Made by a program: the position numbers and the translations under genes
In this document: in pieces, positions 27,414-35,458 of the stretch
Layout of the letters: each line of letters opens with the position of its first letter
How positions within the stretch are numbered: the stretch's first letter is position 1
Source of the DNA: Gaiella sp.
GTDB lineage: Bacteria; Actinomycetota; Thermoleophilia; Gaiellales; Gaiellaceae
DNA: 64,000 nt
Reading direction: 5' to 3'
Assembly (NCBI GenBank): GCA_027493885.1
Contig: JAOSJZ010000001.1
Location: forward strand, 1,054,001-1,118,000
Notes under the pieces: model-generated
Told to the model about the DNA's origin: nothing
Seen by the model: the letters and a program-made list of their open reading frames with translations, nothing else
The model's database searches: none

Positions 27414-28150
27414 GCGTGACTCCTTTCTGCCTCGTGACGCGAGACGCGGATCGGGGCAAACGGGGCGGCCTGCGCGAGCGCGACCTCACCCGCCCTGCGC
27501 AGCTCGAGCAACGCGAGGAACGCGACGGCCTGCTCGACGCGGGAGAGGCCCGCGACCTCGCCGTCGAAGTCGAACACGCTGCGGCGCCGCAGAACCGCGC
27601 GGAACCGCTCGAGGAACTGCGCGACGGGCGGGAAGCGGAGGGCCATATGCGCGAGGGACACCTTCGGCGGCGGCACGGCAAGTCCTCTCAGTGCGGCAAC
27701 GAGGTGTGCCGGGTCCTGCGGCGCGAGCCGTCGCTCGGCCTGCGGCGCGAGCGGTGCCGGGCCGAGGCGGAAGTAGCGTGCGCGCTCGGTCTCGAGGCGC
27801 TCCCGCAGCCAGCTCGCGGCCTCCTTCATGCGGCGGTACTCGGCGAGCCGGCGGGCCAGCTCCTCGGCCGCCTCCTCGGGCTCGAGCTCCGCCAGCTCGG
27901 CGCCTTCCTCGGGGAAGAGCTGACGCGCCTTGATCTCGAGCAGCGCCGCGATCAGGACGAGGAACTCGCCGCACGCGTCGAGGTCGATCCGATCGCGCGC
28001 GGTTAGGTGCTCGACGAACGCCACCACGATGGAGGCGATGTCGATCTCCGCGGGCTCGAGCTGCTCCTTGAGGATCAGCGTCAGGAGGAGGTCGAACGGG
28101 CCCTCGAACGCGTCGAGGTCCAGCTCGAGGTCGCGAACCGCCGACGGCAC
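27392..28150 (-). CDS. scpA: Segregation and condensation protein A
   Basis: ScpA is the kleisin that bridges the SMC heads. The 252-aa protein has the N-terminal FEGPFDLLLTLILKEQLEPAEI signature and a conserved helical segment FLVLIAALLEIKARQLFPEE. The central region is Arg/Glu-rich, and the C-terminal winged helix includes VEQAVAFLALLELRRAGEVALAQ. It lies upstream of scpB with a 22-bp overlap. Length is typical. Confidence 0.95.
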   Translation of the reverse strand: MPSAVRDLELDLDAFEGPFDLLLTLILKEQLEPAEIDIASIVVAFVEHLTARDRIDLDACGEFLVLIAALLEIKARQLFPEEGAELAELEPEEAAEELARRLAEYRRMKEAASWLRERLETERARYFRLGPAPLAPQAERRLAPQDPAHLVAALRGLAVPPPKVSLAHMALRFPPVAQFLERFRAVLRRRSVFDFDGEVAGLSRVEQAVAFLALLELRRAGEVALAQAAPFAPIRVSRHEAERSHAWTVRSA

Positions 28151-28159
28151 AGGGCGAAT

Positions 28160-29037
28160 CTAGCCGGGCGGTCGGACGCGCCGGCCGTGCGGGACGACCA
28201 TCTTGCGCGCCGGGGCGGCCGGCTTCGCCTTCTTCCTCCTGGGACGGGAAGGCCCGTCACGGCGCTGGGAGAGCACGTACCACGTGACGCCGACCGCGAT
28301 CCCGATCAGCGAGACCCAGGCGTTGAGTCGCAGCCCGGCGAAGTGGTGGGCCGGGTCGATTCGCAGCAGCTCCTCGAAGAAGCGCCCGAGGCAGTAGAGC
28401 GCGATGTACGCGGCGAAGATGCCCGGCGGCCGCGGGCGGAACCGCCGCTCGATGACGTAGACGAGCACGGCGGCCATCGCGAAGTCCCAGATCAGCTCGT
28501 AGAGGAAGGTCGGATGGAACGTCGTCCCGGGCGCGTACGGGAAGGGCGGCGAGTCGATCTCGAGCCCCCATGGCAGGTCGGTCGGCTTGCCGAAGAGCTC
28601 CTGGTTCCACCAGTTCCCGAGGCGACCGATGCCCTGGGCGAGGAGAAGCCCGGGCGCCAGGCAGTCGGCGAGGAGCCACACGTCCACGCCGGCGCGCTTC
28701 GCGATGATCCCGCCGACGAGGCACCCGGCTGCGATCCCGCCCCAGACGCCGAGCCCCCCTGCCAGATCGCGAACACGCCCCACCACTCGTCCGGCACCTC
28801 GTTCCAGCTCGTGACGATGTGGTAGAGCCGCGCGCCGACGATCCCGGCCGCGACGCCCCACACCGCGCAGCGGAAGATGAGGTCCCAGTCTCCCCCACGG
28901 GCGACCCACCGCCGCCCGGTGACGTACGTGCAGACGGCGATCGCCGCGAGCAGCGTGAGACCGTACATGTGGACGGTGAACGGGCCGAGGTCGAGCGTGC
29001 CCGAGCTGGGCGAGGGGATCGACGCGAGGACGCTCAC
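28160..29037 (-). CDS. lgt: Prolipoprotein diacylglyceryl transferase, frame broken by one missing base
   Basis: Lgt attaches diacylglycerol to lipoprotein cysteines in the membrane, a step needed for the iron-binding lipoprotein encoded in this window. The first part (LGPFTVHMYGLTLLAAIAV, GARLYHIVTSW) and the second (LGVWGGIAAGCLVGGI, GRLGNWWNQELFGKPTDLPWG, HPTFLYELIWDF) are in different frames. The join is the C run at 28754-28759, one base short. The reconstructed protein is about 292 aa with several membrane segments and the HGGL-like and GRxGNxxNxE motifs. It is likely a sequencing error. Confidence 0.9.
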
Positions 29038-29041
29038 CGCC

Positions 29042-29062
29042 GGCGCATTCTACGAATGCGCC
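29042..29062. promoter_or_regulatory. 9-bp inverted repeat before lgt
   Basis: GGCGCATTC-TAC-GAATGCGCC is a perfect dyad with a 3-nt centre, ending 5 bp upstream of the lgt start and just after the cyclic-nucleotide-binding gene. It has no U tract, so it could be a weak terminator or an operator. The word CTACGAATGCG recurs near 29498, upstream of the cyclic-nucleotide-binding gene. Confidence 0.4.
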
Positions 29063-29070
29063 CGGCCCAC

Positions 29071-29487
29071 CTAGACCGCGTCCGCGTGAAGGCGCTCGCC
29101 GAGGCTCTGCAGGACCTTCGTCGCGATCGACGGCATCTGCTCGATCAGGGCGCGGAACGCGCGATCGGTCACGACGAGCAGGCGGACGGGCGAGGTCGCC
29201 GTCACCGTCGCCGTGCGCGGGACGTCGGAGACGAGCGCGATCTCGCCGATGAAGTCACCGGTGCCGAGGTCGCGGAGCTTCCGCCCGCCCCGCGTCACAC
29301 CCACGCTGCCGGCGACGATCACGAGGAACTCTCGACCCCGCTCTCCCTCGCGGATCAGCGTCGCGCCTTCCGCGAGATCGAGCTCGTCCGCGAGCGTGGC
29401 GATGCGCTGCAGCTCCGCCTTCGAGCACGCGGCGAACAGCGGCACGCCCTTGAGGAGCTCGACCTTCGCGTTCTTGTGGAGGCGCAC
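29071..29487 (-). CDS. Stand-alone cyclic-nucleotide-binding domain protein
   Basis: The 138-aa protein is a single cNMP-binding domain of the Crp/PKA type: VELLKGVPLFAACSKAELQRIATLADE, EGATLIREGERGREFLVIVAGSVGV, the phosphate-binding-cassette region GDFIGEIALVSDVPRTATVTA (split here for length) and LIEQMPSIATKVLQSLGERL. No DNA-binding helix follows, so it is not a transcription factor by itself. The substitution pattern PRTATVTA keeps the Arg that contacts the cyclic phosphate. Its role is unknown; it may regulate a partner by binding cAMP. Confidence 0.85.
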   Translation of the reverse strand: MRLHKNAKVELLKGVPLFAACSKAELQRIATLADELDLAEGATLIREGERGREFLVIVAGSVGVTRGGRKLRDLGTGDFIGEIALVSDVPRTATVTATSPVRLLVVTDRAFRALIEQMPSIATKVLQSLGERLHADAV

Positions 29488-29663
29488 GCGACGATCCTAC
29501 GAATGCGGGCCGGTCCACCGCAAGTACGACGCCGGCGAGGATTTACACCTCCTTCACCCCACTCCGGCAATTCCTGCACGTTCGGCCCGTACAACTCTCC
29601 CACCGGAGATCGCGTCTCCGCGAATAGAGGGACGAGGAAGAACGTTCGAACGAGAGAGAGGCA

Positions 29664-29864
29664 ATGTCGATCGTCGACGTCACCGATACCAACTTCGAGC
29701 TCGAACGGGTGGAGCTCTGGCGCCTCGACGTCCTCGAGCGCGCGGGCTACGACGCGGAGTCGGCCGCCGTGCTGGCGACCTCGCCGGAGGTGGATCTTCA
29801 CGGCGCCGTCTCGCTGCTCGAACGGGGTTGTACCGTCGACCTCGCGCTCCAGATCCTGCTCTGA
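29664..29864 (+). CDS. Small uncharacterised protein (66 aa)
   Basis: A purine-rich GAGAGAGG ribosome-binding sequence precedes the ATG by 3 nt. The 66-aa product is acidic and helical in character (LERVELWRLDVLERAGYDAE, VDLHGAVSLLERGCTVDLAL). It has no signal peptide or membrane segment. The AT-richer upstream DNA and clean start suggest a real gene. A 7-bp hairpin follows its stop. I do not recognise the family. Confidence 0.65.
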   Translation: MSIVDVTDTNFELERVELWRLDVLERAGYDAESAAVLATSPEVDLHGAVSLLERGCTVDLALQILL

Positions 29865-29869
29865 GCGAA

Positions 29870-29891
29870 CGCCGCACCGCCGGATGCGGCG
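29870..29891 (+). terminator. Possible hairpin terminator after the 66-aa gene
   Basis: CGCCGCA and TGCGGCG form a 7-bp stem with an 8-nt loop, 5 bp after the stop codon of the small gene. There is no U run, which is common in high-GC actinobacterial terminators, so the call is tentative. Confidence 0.35.
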
Positions 29892-29981
29892 AAGCCCGGG
29901 CCTGGTAGCCGCGACCCCGGATCACGGCCTCCGCCATCGCAAGCTCGCCGCAGGCGACGTTCGCCCGCGAGACTACGCGGC

Positions 29982-31413
29982 ATGCTTCTCGCCGTCGACC
30001 AGGGGACGACCGGGACGACCTGTCTGGTCGTCGACGACGAGCTGCACGCGGTCGGGCGGGGGCTACCGGGAGATCCGCCAGTCTTTCCCCTCTCCCGGGC
30101 AGGTGGAGCACGATCCCGACGAGCTTCTCTCGAGCGTGGAGGCGGCGGCCACGGACGCGCTCGACGCCGCCGGCGTCCGTCTCGGCGACGTCGCAGCGAT
30201 CGGGATCGCAAACCAGCGGGAGACGACCGTCGTCTGGGAGCGCGGCACCGGCCGGCCCGTGCACCCGGCGATCGTCTGGCAGGACCGGCGCACCGCGGCG
30301 CGCTGTCACGAGCTCCCGGCCGGGCTCGTCCGGAGCCGCACGGGCCTCGTCCCCGATCCCTACTTCTCGGCGACGAAGCTCGAGTGGATTCTCGAGCGGA
30401 CCGTGTTGCCGCCCGAGGAGCTCGCGTTTGGCACGGTCGACGCCTGGCTCGCGTGGAAGCTCACGGGCGGCGACGCCCACGTCACGGACCTGACCAACGC
30501 GTCGCGGACGATGCTGCTCGACCTGGAGCGGGGCGCGTGGGACGACGAGCTGCTCGCGCTCTTCGGCGTCGACCGTGCCGTCCTGCCCCGGATCGTCCCG
30601 TCGTCCGGTGTGGTCGGCGAGGCGTCCCTCCTCGGTGACCGCGTGCCGATCGCAGGGCTCGCGGGAGACCAGCAGGCGGCGCTGTTCGGGCACGGATGCT
30701 TCGCGCGCGGCGAGGCCAAGGCGACGTACGGCACCGGGACATTCGTCCTCGTCGTGCTTGGTGACGACCCGGGCGAGCCCGTCGACGGCCTCCTCACCAC
30801 GGCGGCCGCCGTCGAGCCGGGCGCCAGCCGGCGGTACGCAGCCGAGGGCTCGGTGCTCGTCGGCGGCGCCGCGCTCCAGTGGCTGCGCGACGGGCTCGGC
30901 CTGATCGGGTCGGCCGCGGACAGCGAGAGCCTCGCCACGAGCGTCGAGTCGACCGAAGGGGTGCATTTCGTCCCGGCCCTGACGGGGCTCGGCTCCCCGC
31001 AGTGGCGGCCCGATGCGCGCGGGGTGATCAGCGGGCTCACGCGCGGGACCACGCGTGCGCACCTCGTGCGGGCCGCGCTCGAGGCCGTCGCCCACCAGGT
31101 CGCGGACGTTCTCGAGGCACTGCCGCTCCGCGCGGAGGTGCTCCGCGCCGACGGGGGCGCGACGGCAAACGGCTTTCTCATGCAGCTGCAGGCCGACCTG
31201 ATCGGCTGTCCCGTCGAGGTGGCGGCCGAGGCGGAATCGACTGCGCTCGGGGCGGCCGCGCTGGCCGGCCTCGCAGTCGGCACCTGGTCGGATGCCGCAG
31301 AGGTTGCCTCGCTGGTCCGCCGTGGGTCGCGGTACGAGCCCCTGATGGACGCGGACGAGGTCGCCGAGCGCCGTGCGAAGTGGCACGAGGCGGTGCGCCG
31401 GGCTCTCGTGTGA
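29982..31413 (+). CDS. glpK: Glycerol kinase, frame broken by one extra base
   Basis: GlpK phosphorylates glycerol to sn-glycerol 3-phosphate. The first 27 residues (MLLAVDQGTTGTTCLVVDDE) are in one frame and the rest (REIRQSFPSPGQVEHDPDEL, IGIANQRETTVVWER, WQDRRTA, GLAGDQQAALFGHGCF, DGGATANGFLMQLQADL) in another. One G too many in the run 30058-30062 explains it. The reconstructed protein is 476 aa, slightly shorter than the 495-505 aa norm. FGGY-family ATP and glycerol-binding motifs are intact. It is probably functional in the organism. Confidence 0.92.
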
Positions 31414-31443
31414 GCCATCGCCCGAGCAGCGCCTGCGCGTCGG

Positions 31444-31773
31444 TCAGGCCCGCTGGACGCTGACCGCGGTGCCGTACGCGGCGACCTCGGTCATGTTGCT
31501 GCCGAGCTCGTTGCAGTCGAAGCGCATCGCGATCACCGCATTCGCACCGGTCTCCCGCGCAGCGTCGCGCAGGCGCTCGACCGCCTGGAGCCGGCTGTCG
31601 GAGAGCATCTTCGTGTAACCCTTCACCTCGCCGCCGATCAGGCCCTTGAGGCTCGCGCCGATATCCGACCCGATGTTGCGGCTGCGGACGGTGAGGCCGA
31701 ATACCTCGCCGTAGACCTCGGCGACGCGGTACCCGGGCAGGTCGTTCATGGTCGTGACGATCACGTCGGTCAT
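31444..31773 (-). CDS. YbjQ/UPF0145 family protein
   Basis: The 109-aa protein matches the YbjQ (putative heavy-metal-binding, DUF74) family: VIVTTMNDLPGYRVAEVYGE, VFGLTVRSRNIGSDIGASLK, SRLQAVERLRDAARETGANA and VIAMRFDCNEL. These proteins form pentameric rings; their function is unsettled. The ATG at 31773 has a GAGAGGGGG Shine-Dalgarno-like sequence upstream. It is convergent with glpK and divergent from the gene at 32025, with 251 bp between that includes an inverted repeat GGCGGA-CGA-TCCGCC. Confidence 0.9.
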   Translation of the reverse strand: MTDVIVTTMNDLPGYRVAEVYGEVFGLTVRSRNIGSDIGASLKGLIGGEVKGYTKMLSDSRLQAVERLRDAARETGANAVIAMRFDCNELGSNMTEVAAYGTAVSVQRA

Positions 31774-32024
31774 CTTCGCCCCCTCTCGGCATGAACGTGG
31801 CCGCCCCGACGCTAGCGCGCACCGCTGGCCGGTGTTGCCGGGGCGCCGGAGCGGACTGCACCAAGGGGGAACGAGGTCCGACCTGGCGTCCAAGACGGGC
31901 ACGGCGCAAGCAGCCACGCTCCGACCGTGAGGGATCGCAGGAACCATGCCGCACGGCGCGCGGGACGCCGTTCGGAGGCTGCGGCGGACGATCCGCCGGA
32001 CACGCCGTCGTGCAGACTGTGTCC

Positions 32025-32446
32025 ATGGCAACCATGCGCGACCTGGACGCGCTGGCGCTCGCAATGCCGCAGGCGGAGAAGCACGTCTCCGACGACGGAC
32101 GGCCCACCTACTCTGTGCACGGCAAGTTCTTCTGCTTCCACCGCAGCCGGCGACCGGACGCGATCGACCCGCAAACGGGCGAGCGGCTCGACGACGTGCT
32201 CGTGTTCAAGGTCGCCGACGAGGGCGAGAAGGAGATCATGGTCGCGGACGACCGCGGGATCTTCTTCACGACCCCACACTGGAACGGGTACGCCGCCGTG
32301 CTGATGCGGATCGGAGACCTCGCACGGCTCGACCGCGACGAGCTCCGCGACCTCGTGGCCGGGGGTGGCTGACGCGCGCGCAGAAGCGCCTTGCGCGAGC
32401 ATGGCTCGCCGAGCACGGCCTCGAGGGCGAGCCGGACGACGGCTAG
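32025..32446 (+). CDS. MmcQ/YjbR-like family protein, frame broken near its end
   Basis: The family (DUF419, CyaY-like fold) is recognised from MRDLDALALAMPQAEKHVS, SVHGKFFCFHRSRRPDAID, LVFKVADEGEKEIMV and HWNGYAAVLMRIGDL. The upstream frame stops at 32372, but the next frame continues with WLTRAQKRLARAWLAEHG, the expected C-terminal helix. The G run at 32361-32365 is one base short. Reconstructed length is 140 aa. The function is not established; members are small cytoplasmic proteins, some thought to bind DNA. Confidence 0.78.
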
Positions 32447-32595
32447 TGCACCTCGGCCCTCCTCTTTCGGGCAGCGCAGCTGTCCCCCGGAGCCGAGACA
32501 TGTCACAATCGCAACGAAGACGGAAGATCGCGGCGTGAGCTTCCGTCTCGTTGGGTGGCGCGCCGCGCGTGCGGCGCACGACGAAGGGAGGGCCC

Positions 32596-33684
32596 ATGCA
32601 GGTCACTGGGACGAGCGCGACGGCGAGGCTGGCCGGCACGTCGGCGGACGTAGCGGAGCGTCCCGACGCTGCGACGGTCACGCTCGAGCGCGACGAGATC
32701 GAGGAGGCGCTTTCCTCCGACATGCCGCTCGAGCTGATCCTGTCCGTCAAGCCGGGCGCAGACGAGCCGCGGGACATCAGCGTCGCGTGGCAGCGGGAGG
32801 ACCTGGAGACCGTCCTGGCAGGCGCCGGCGCCGGGCCCGTGACGTTCGCGTTCGACCGGGCCGAGCTCCACCGCGCGCTCGAGCACCCGGACTTCGAGGC
32901 GCACGGGATGCGCGAGCTCGTGCTCCTCGTCGCGGTGGGCGCGTCCTCGGCGGCGCTGATGGCGGCGACGGCGTCGGGGCAGGTGCCCGACGCGGGCGGA
33001 GGCGGCGCGATCGGCGCCGTGATGGACGCCGGCGGAGGCAGCGCGATCGGAACCGCGATGGACGCCGGCGGAGGCGGCGCGATCGGAACCGCGATGGACG
33101 CCAGCGGAGGCGGCACGATCGGAACCGCGATGGACGCCAGCGGAGGCGGCACGATCGGAACCGCCATGGACGCCAGCGGAGGCGGCACGATCGGAACCGC
33201 CATGGACGCCAGCGGAGGCGGCGCGATCGGAACCGCCATGGACGCCAGCGGAGGCGGCACGATCGGAGCCGCAGCCGTCCCGGGCCACGGCGAGGCGGCG
33301 ACGGCGCGCGAGGTGCGTGCCGCGGGGGCGGCCGTCCCGGGCCACGGCGAGGCGGCGACGGCCGGCAGCCTCGCAGCGTCCGCGGCGATCCACGACGAGA
33401 CGGGCTCGGCCGCCCGCGGCATCGGCCTGACGCGCCCGGGGAACGACGAGGCAACCCTCGTCGAGCGCGGCATCGACCCGGCGATCGCCACCGCGCTCGG
33501 CAGCGGCGACGCTACGACCGCACGCGACCTCGCCGCGCCCGCGGCGCCGGCGCCGGGCTCGTCGCTCGACCTGCCGTCGGTCGACGCCGGGACCGCGGCC
33601 GTGGTCGGCGGGCTGGCCGGCGCGGGCCTGCTGATCATCGGCGGAGCGTTCGCCGTCCGCCGGCAGCGGGTCACGCCAGCCTGA
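32596..33684 (+). CDS. Membrane-anchored protein with tandem 12-residue Gly/Ala repeats
   Basis: The 362-aa protein starts at an ATG with a GGGAGG ribosome-binding sequence 32585-32590. Residues 1-125 look like a folded domain (VTLERDEIEEALSSDMPLEL, VAWQREDLETVLAGAGAG) without a signal peptide. Residues about 132-227 are eight repeats of the type DASGGGTIGTAM. Two copies of AVPGHGEAATA follow. Near the C-terminus AAVVGGLAGAGLLIIGGAFAV is a probable membrane helix followed by RRQR. I do not recognise the family. It may be tail-anchored. A strong hairpin terminator follows. Confidence 0.75.
   Translation: MQVTGTSATARLAGTSADVAERPDAATVTLERDEIEEALSSDMPLELILSVKPGADEPRDISVAWQREDLETVLAGAGAGPVTFAFDRAELHRALEHPDFEAHGMRELVLLVAVGASSAALMAATASGQVPDAGGGGAIGAVMDAGGGSAIGTAMDAGGGGAIGTAMDASGGGTIGTAMDASGGGTIGTAMDASGGGTIGTAMDASGGGAIGTAMDASGGGTIGAAAVPGHGEAATAREVRAAGAAVPGHGEAATAGSLAASAAIHDETGSAARGIGLTRPGNDEATLVERGIDPAIATALGSGDATTARDLAAPAAPAPGSSLDLPSVDAGTAAVVGGLAGAGLLIIGGAFAVRRQRVTPA
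32989..33276 (+). repeat. Eight in-frame 36-bp tandem repeats
   Basis: Eight units of exactly 36 bp run without gaps (starts at 32989, 33025, 33061, 33097, 33133, 33169, 33205, 33241), each encoding 12 residues of the form D-A-[GS]-G-G-G-[ATS]-I-G-T-A-M. Central units are nearly identical in DNA, pointing to recent copy-number change by slippage or recombination. Confidence 0.95.
33274..33362 (+). repeat. 32-bp direct repeat pair, period 57 bp
   Basis: The same 32-bp sequence occurs at 33274-33305 and 33331-33362, encoding AVPGHGEAATA twice within the repeat protein. It directly follows the 36-bp array and adds a second, longer repeat unit of 19 residues. Confidence 0.9.
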
Positions 33685-33691
33685 GGGGTGA

Positions 33692-33734
33692 CGTCGCCGG
33701 AGGGTCGCTGTGTGGCGGCGGCCCTCCGGCGACG
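33692..33734. terminator. Bidirectional hairpin terminator
   Basis: CGTCGCCGGAGGG (33692-33704) and CCCTCCGGCGACG (33722-33734) form a perfect 13-bp stem with a 17-nt loop. It lies between the convergent ends of the repeat-protein gene and the gene at 33796, so it can serve both. Confidence 0.8.
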
Positions 33735-33795
33735 GCCTCACCCTCGCCGGGAGCGGCCCGGCAGTCGGGGAGCGCGGGTCCGCGCCGAGCCGCGC

Positions 33796-34488
33796 TCAGC
33801 CGTGGCGCCAGCGCGACTCGAGCGTCGCGACGTCGAGCCGTTCGGCTGCGTCGAGGGCCTTCCAGGCCGCCTTGCGCGTGTCCTTGCCGATCGCGCCGCG
33901 GAACAGCCACTTGCGCACGAGTCTGGCCAGAGGAAGGTCGTCCGTTGGCTCGGGCGTCCGGCGCGGCGAGAGGTAGAGCGAAAGCGTCAGCCGCTTGACG
34001 AGCGCCGGGTCGGCGGGACGGCCGGTCGCCTGCTCGAGGCGGTGGGCGACGAGCGAGCCGAGGACCCGCACCTCGCGGACGCCCGCGCGGAGCGTTACGA
34101 CGAGAGAGGCGGTCGTACTGGCCACGAGCACCCACGGGACGCGCGGGAGAAACCGCGAGCCTCGCGCCAGCGTGCGGACGACAGGGGTCGCGATCACCGC
34201 GACGCGCTGGACGCGGTCTGCCACGTCCTCCGTGTCGTCGTCGAGGGAGATCAGCCGCTTGCCCTCCACCGCCGAGGTGACGCGCTCGGGGCTCAGCAGG
34301 ATCCGGTCGACGAGTTGATCGACGAGCCCGCCGACGGCGTCGAGCAGCTTACGATCCGGCTCGGGGCCGCGTCCGGTGCCGTCGGCTCGAACGGGAGCGG
34401 CCAGGGTTCCCTCGTGGGGCTCTTGCTCGTTCGTCGTCATGGCCTCGTTCGTCGTCATGGCGGCGCTCCGCACGTTTTCTGGTCCCAT
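33796..34488 (-). CDS. Uncharacterised protein under the 11-bp GKCAC promoter
   Basis: The 230-aa protein begins at ATG 34488 (an alternative ATG at 34458 would give 220 aa). The N-terminus contains a small repeat (AMTTNEAMTTNE). The middle includes a moderately hydrophobic stretch VLVASTTASLVVTLRAGV flanked by charged helices, with VGGLVDQLVDRILLSPERV before it and KRLTLSLYLSPRRTPEP after it. I do not recognise the family. It shares its promoter architecture with the small genes at 42701 and 48917, which is the best clue to a role. Confidence 0.7.
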   Translation of the reverse strand: MGPENVRSAAMTTNEAMTTNEQEPHEGTLAAPVRADGTGRGPEPDRKLLDAVGGLVDQLVDRILLSPERVTSAVEGKRLISLDDDTEDVADRVQRVAVIATPVVRTLARGSRFLPRVPWVLVASTTASLVVTLRAGVREVRVLGSLVAHRLEQATGRPADPALVKRLTLSLYLSPRRTPEPTDDLPLARLVRKWLFRGAIGKDTRKAAWKALDAAERLDVATLESRWRHG

Positions 34489-34518
34489 CCCTAGCCCCCA
34501 CCCTCCCAGGGGATACCG

Positions 34519-34573
34519 ACAGTACCGGCGAAAGCGTGACGGGTCTGTGCCGGTTTCGTGCCAGTTTCGTGCC
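34519..34573 (-). promoter_or_regulatory. 11-bp periodic GKCAC promoter, copy 1
   Basis: Read on the minus strand: GGCAC, GGCAC, GGCAC, GTCAC at exactly 11-bp steps (boxes on plus coordinates 34569-34573, 34558-34562, 34547-34551, 34536-34540). A TACTGT -10 hexamer (34519-34524) begins 12 nt after the last box. The ATG at 34488 lies about 30 nt beyond, with a GGGAGG-like leader sequence. Confidence 0.75.
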
Positions 34574-34604
34574 GATAGTCGCGCGGGACGCTGCGCCGAC
34601 GCCG

Positions 34605-34829
34605 CTACGAGACGCGACGGCGGCCCCAGAGGAGGTAGAGGGGCGAGCCGACCGGCTGCACGAACAGCCCGATCCCCCACAGCGGCTTCGGTCCCCGCAC
34701 TTTCGCGGCCGGCCGGCGAACGAGGTCGCGCAGGGCAACGGCGGTGACGACGAGCTCGGCGAGCCAGCCCAGCACGATCGCCGTCCGCGCCACGGGAGGC
34801 AGGTCCGACCATCGCCGCTTGCTGGCCAT
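34605..34829 (-). CDS. Small membrane protein, PLDc_N type
   Basis: The 74-aa protein has two probable membrane helices (VARTAIVLGWLAELVVTAVALRDL region and LWGIGLFVQPVGSPLYLL) separated by a basic loop ending in VRGPKPLWGIG. This pattern matches the small phospholipase-D N-terminal-like (PLDc_N) membrane proteins common in actinobacteria. ATG at 34829 is preferred. The function is unknown. Confidence 0.7.
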   Translation of the reverse strand: MASKRRWSDLPPVARTAIVLGWLAELVVTAVALRDLVRRPAAKVRGPKPLWGIGLFVQPVGSPLYLLWGRRRVS

Positions 34830-34915
34830 GCCGTCACGGTAGCGTGCGGACCGCCACGAGGTCCCCTGCCGAGGGATGTCTCGTGCTCTCCGTCGCTCCA
34901 CGCCCGGGAGTCGCA

Positions 34916-35355
34916 ATGGATCGATTCGAGCTCGTGGACGTGCCAGGCCGGCGGATCGCGGCCGTGCGTCGCATCGTGCCGATGGCGGAGCCCCCGGGTT
35001 CTTCGCGGAGGCGTTTCACGCCGTTGCCGCGGCCGTTTGAGACGGTGGTGGCACGATCGCGGGGCCGCCTTTCGGCCTCTACCACGGCATGCCGACCGAG
35101 ACGGTCGACGTGACGGCCGGGTTCCCGGTCGAGGGATGGGACGGCGACGGAGGCGAGGTGACGGTGGGGACGCGTGCGGAAGGCCGGGCGGTCGTCACCG
35201 TACACGTCGGCCCCTACGACACGATGGCCGAGACCTACGACGCCTTGTCCCGCTGGTGCGCCGGGCAGGGCGTCACGCTCGCGAGCGAGATGTGGGAGGA
35301 GTACCTCAGCGATCCCGCGACGGATCCCTCGACCTGGCAGACCCGGATCGTCTAG
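34916..35355 (+). pseudogene. GyrI-like/SRPBCC effector-binding protein, multiply frameshifted
   Basis: Segments of a GyrI-like (AraC effector-binding) domain lie in successive frames: MDRFELVDVPGRRIAAVRR, then FFAEAFHAVAAAV, then GGTIAGPPFGLYHGMPTETV through VTVHVGPYDTMAETYDALSRW and SEMWEEYLSDPATDPSTW. At least three one-base changes are needed (C run 34991-34995; near 35037-35050 two opposite changes, with an in-frame TGA). The ends are intact. Several lesions in 100 bp could be true decay or a poor-quality patch. Such proteins bind small hydrophobic ligands. Confidence 0.65.
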
Positions 35356-35402
35356 CCCGTGGCCCGCTGAGGCCCGACCGTCTCGGGCGCGCCCGAGCGG
35401 AC

Positions 35403-35430
35403 GGGGGCCCCGGCGAGTGCCGGGTCCCCC
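35403..35430. terminator. Bidirectional hairpin terminator
   Basis: GGGGGCCCCGGC and GCCGGGTCCCCC pair over 12 bp with one mismatch and a GAGT loop. It lies between the convergent GyrI-like gene and the MFS exporter gene. Confidence 0.7.
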
Positions 35431-35458
35431 GAAGGTTGAGCGGTGATCGCCGCGCCTC

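Noticed and set aside
32989..33276. 36-bp repeats considered as a CRISPR array
   Set aside because: The units are contiguous with no spacers and are in frame within a coding sequence, so this is a protein repeat.
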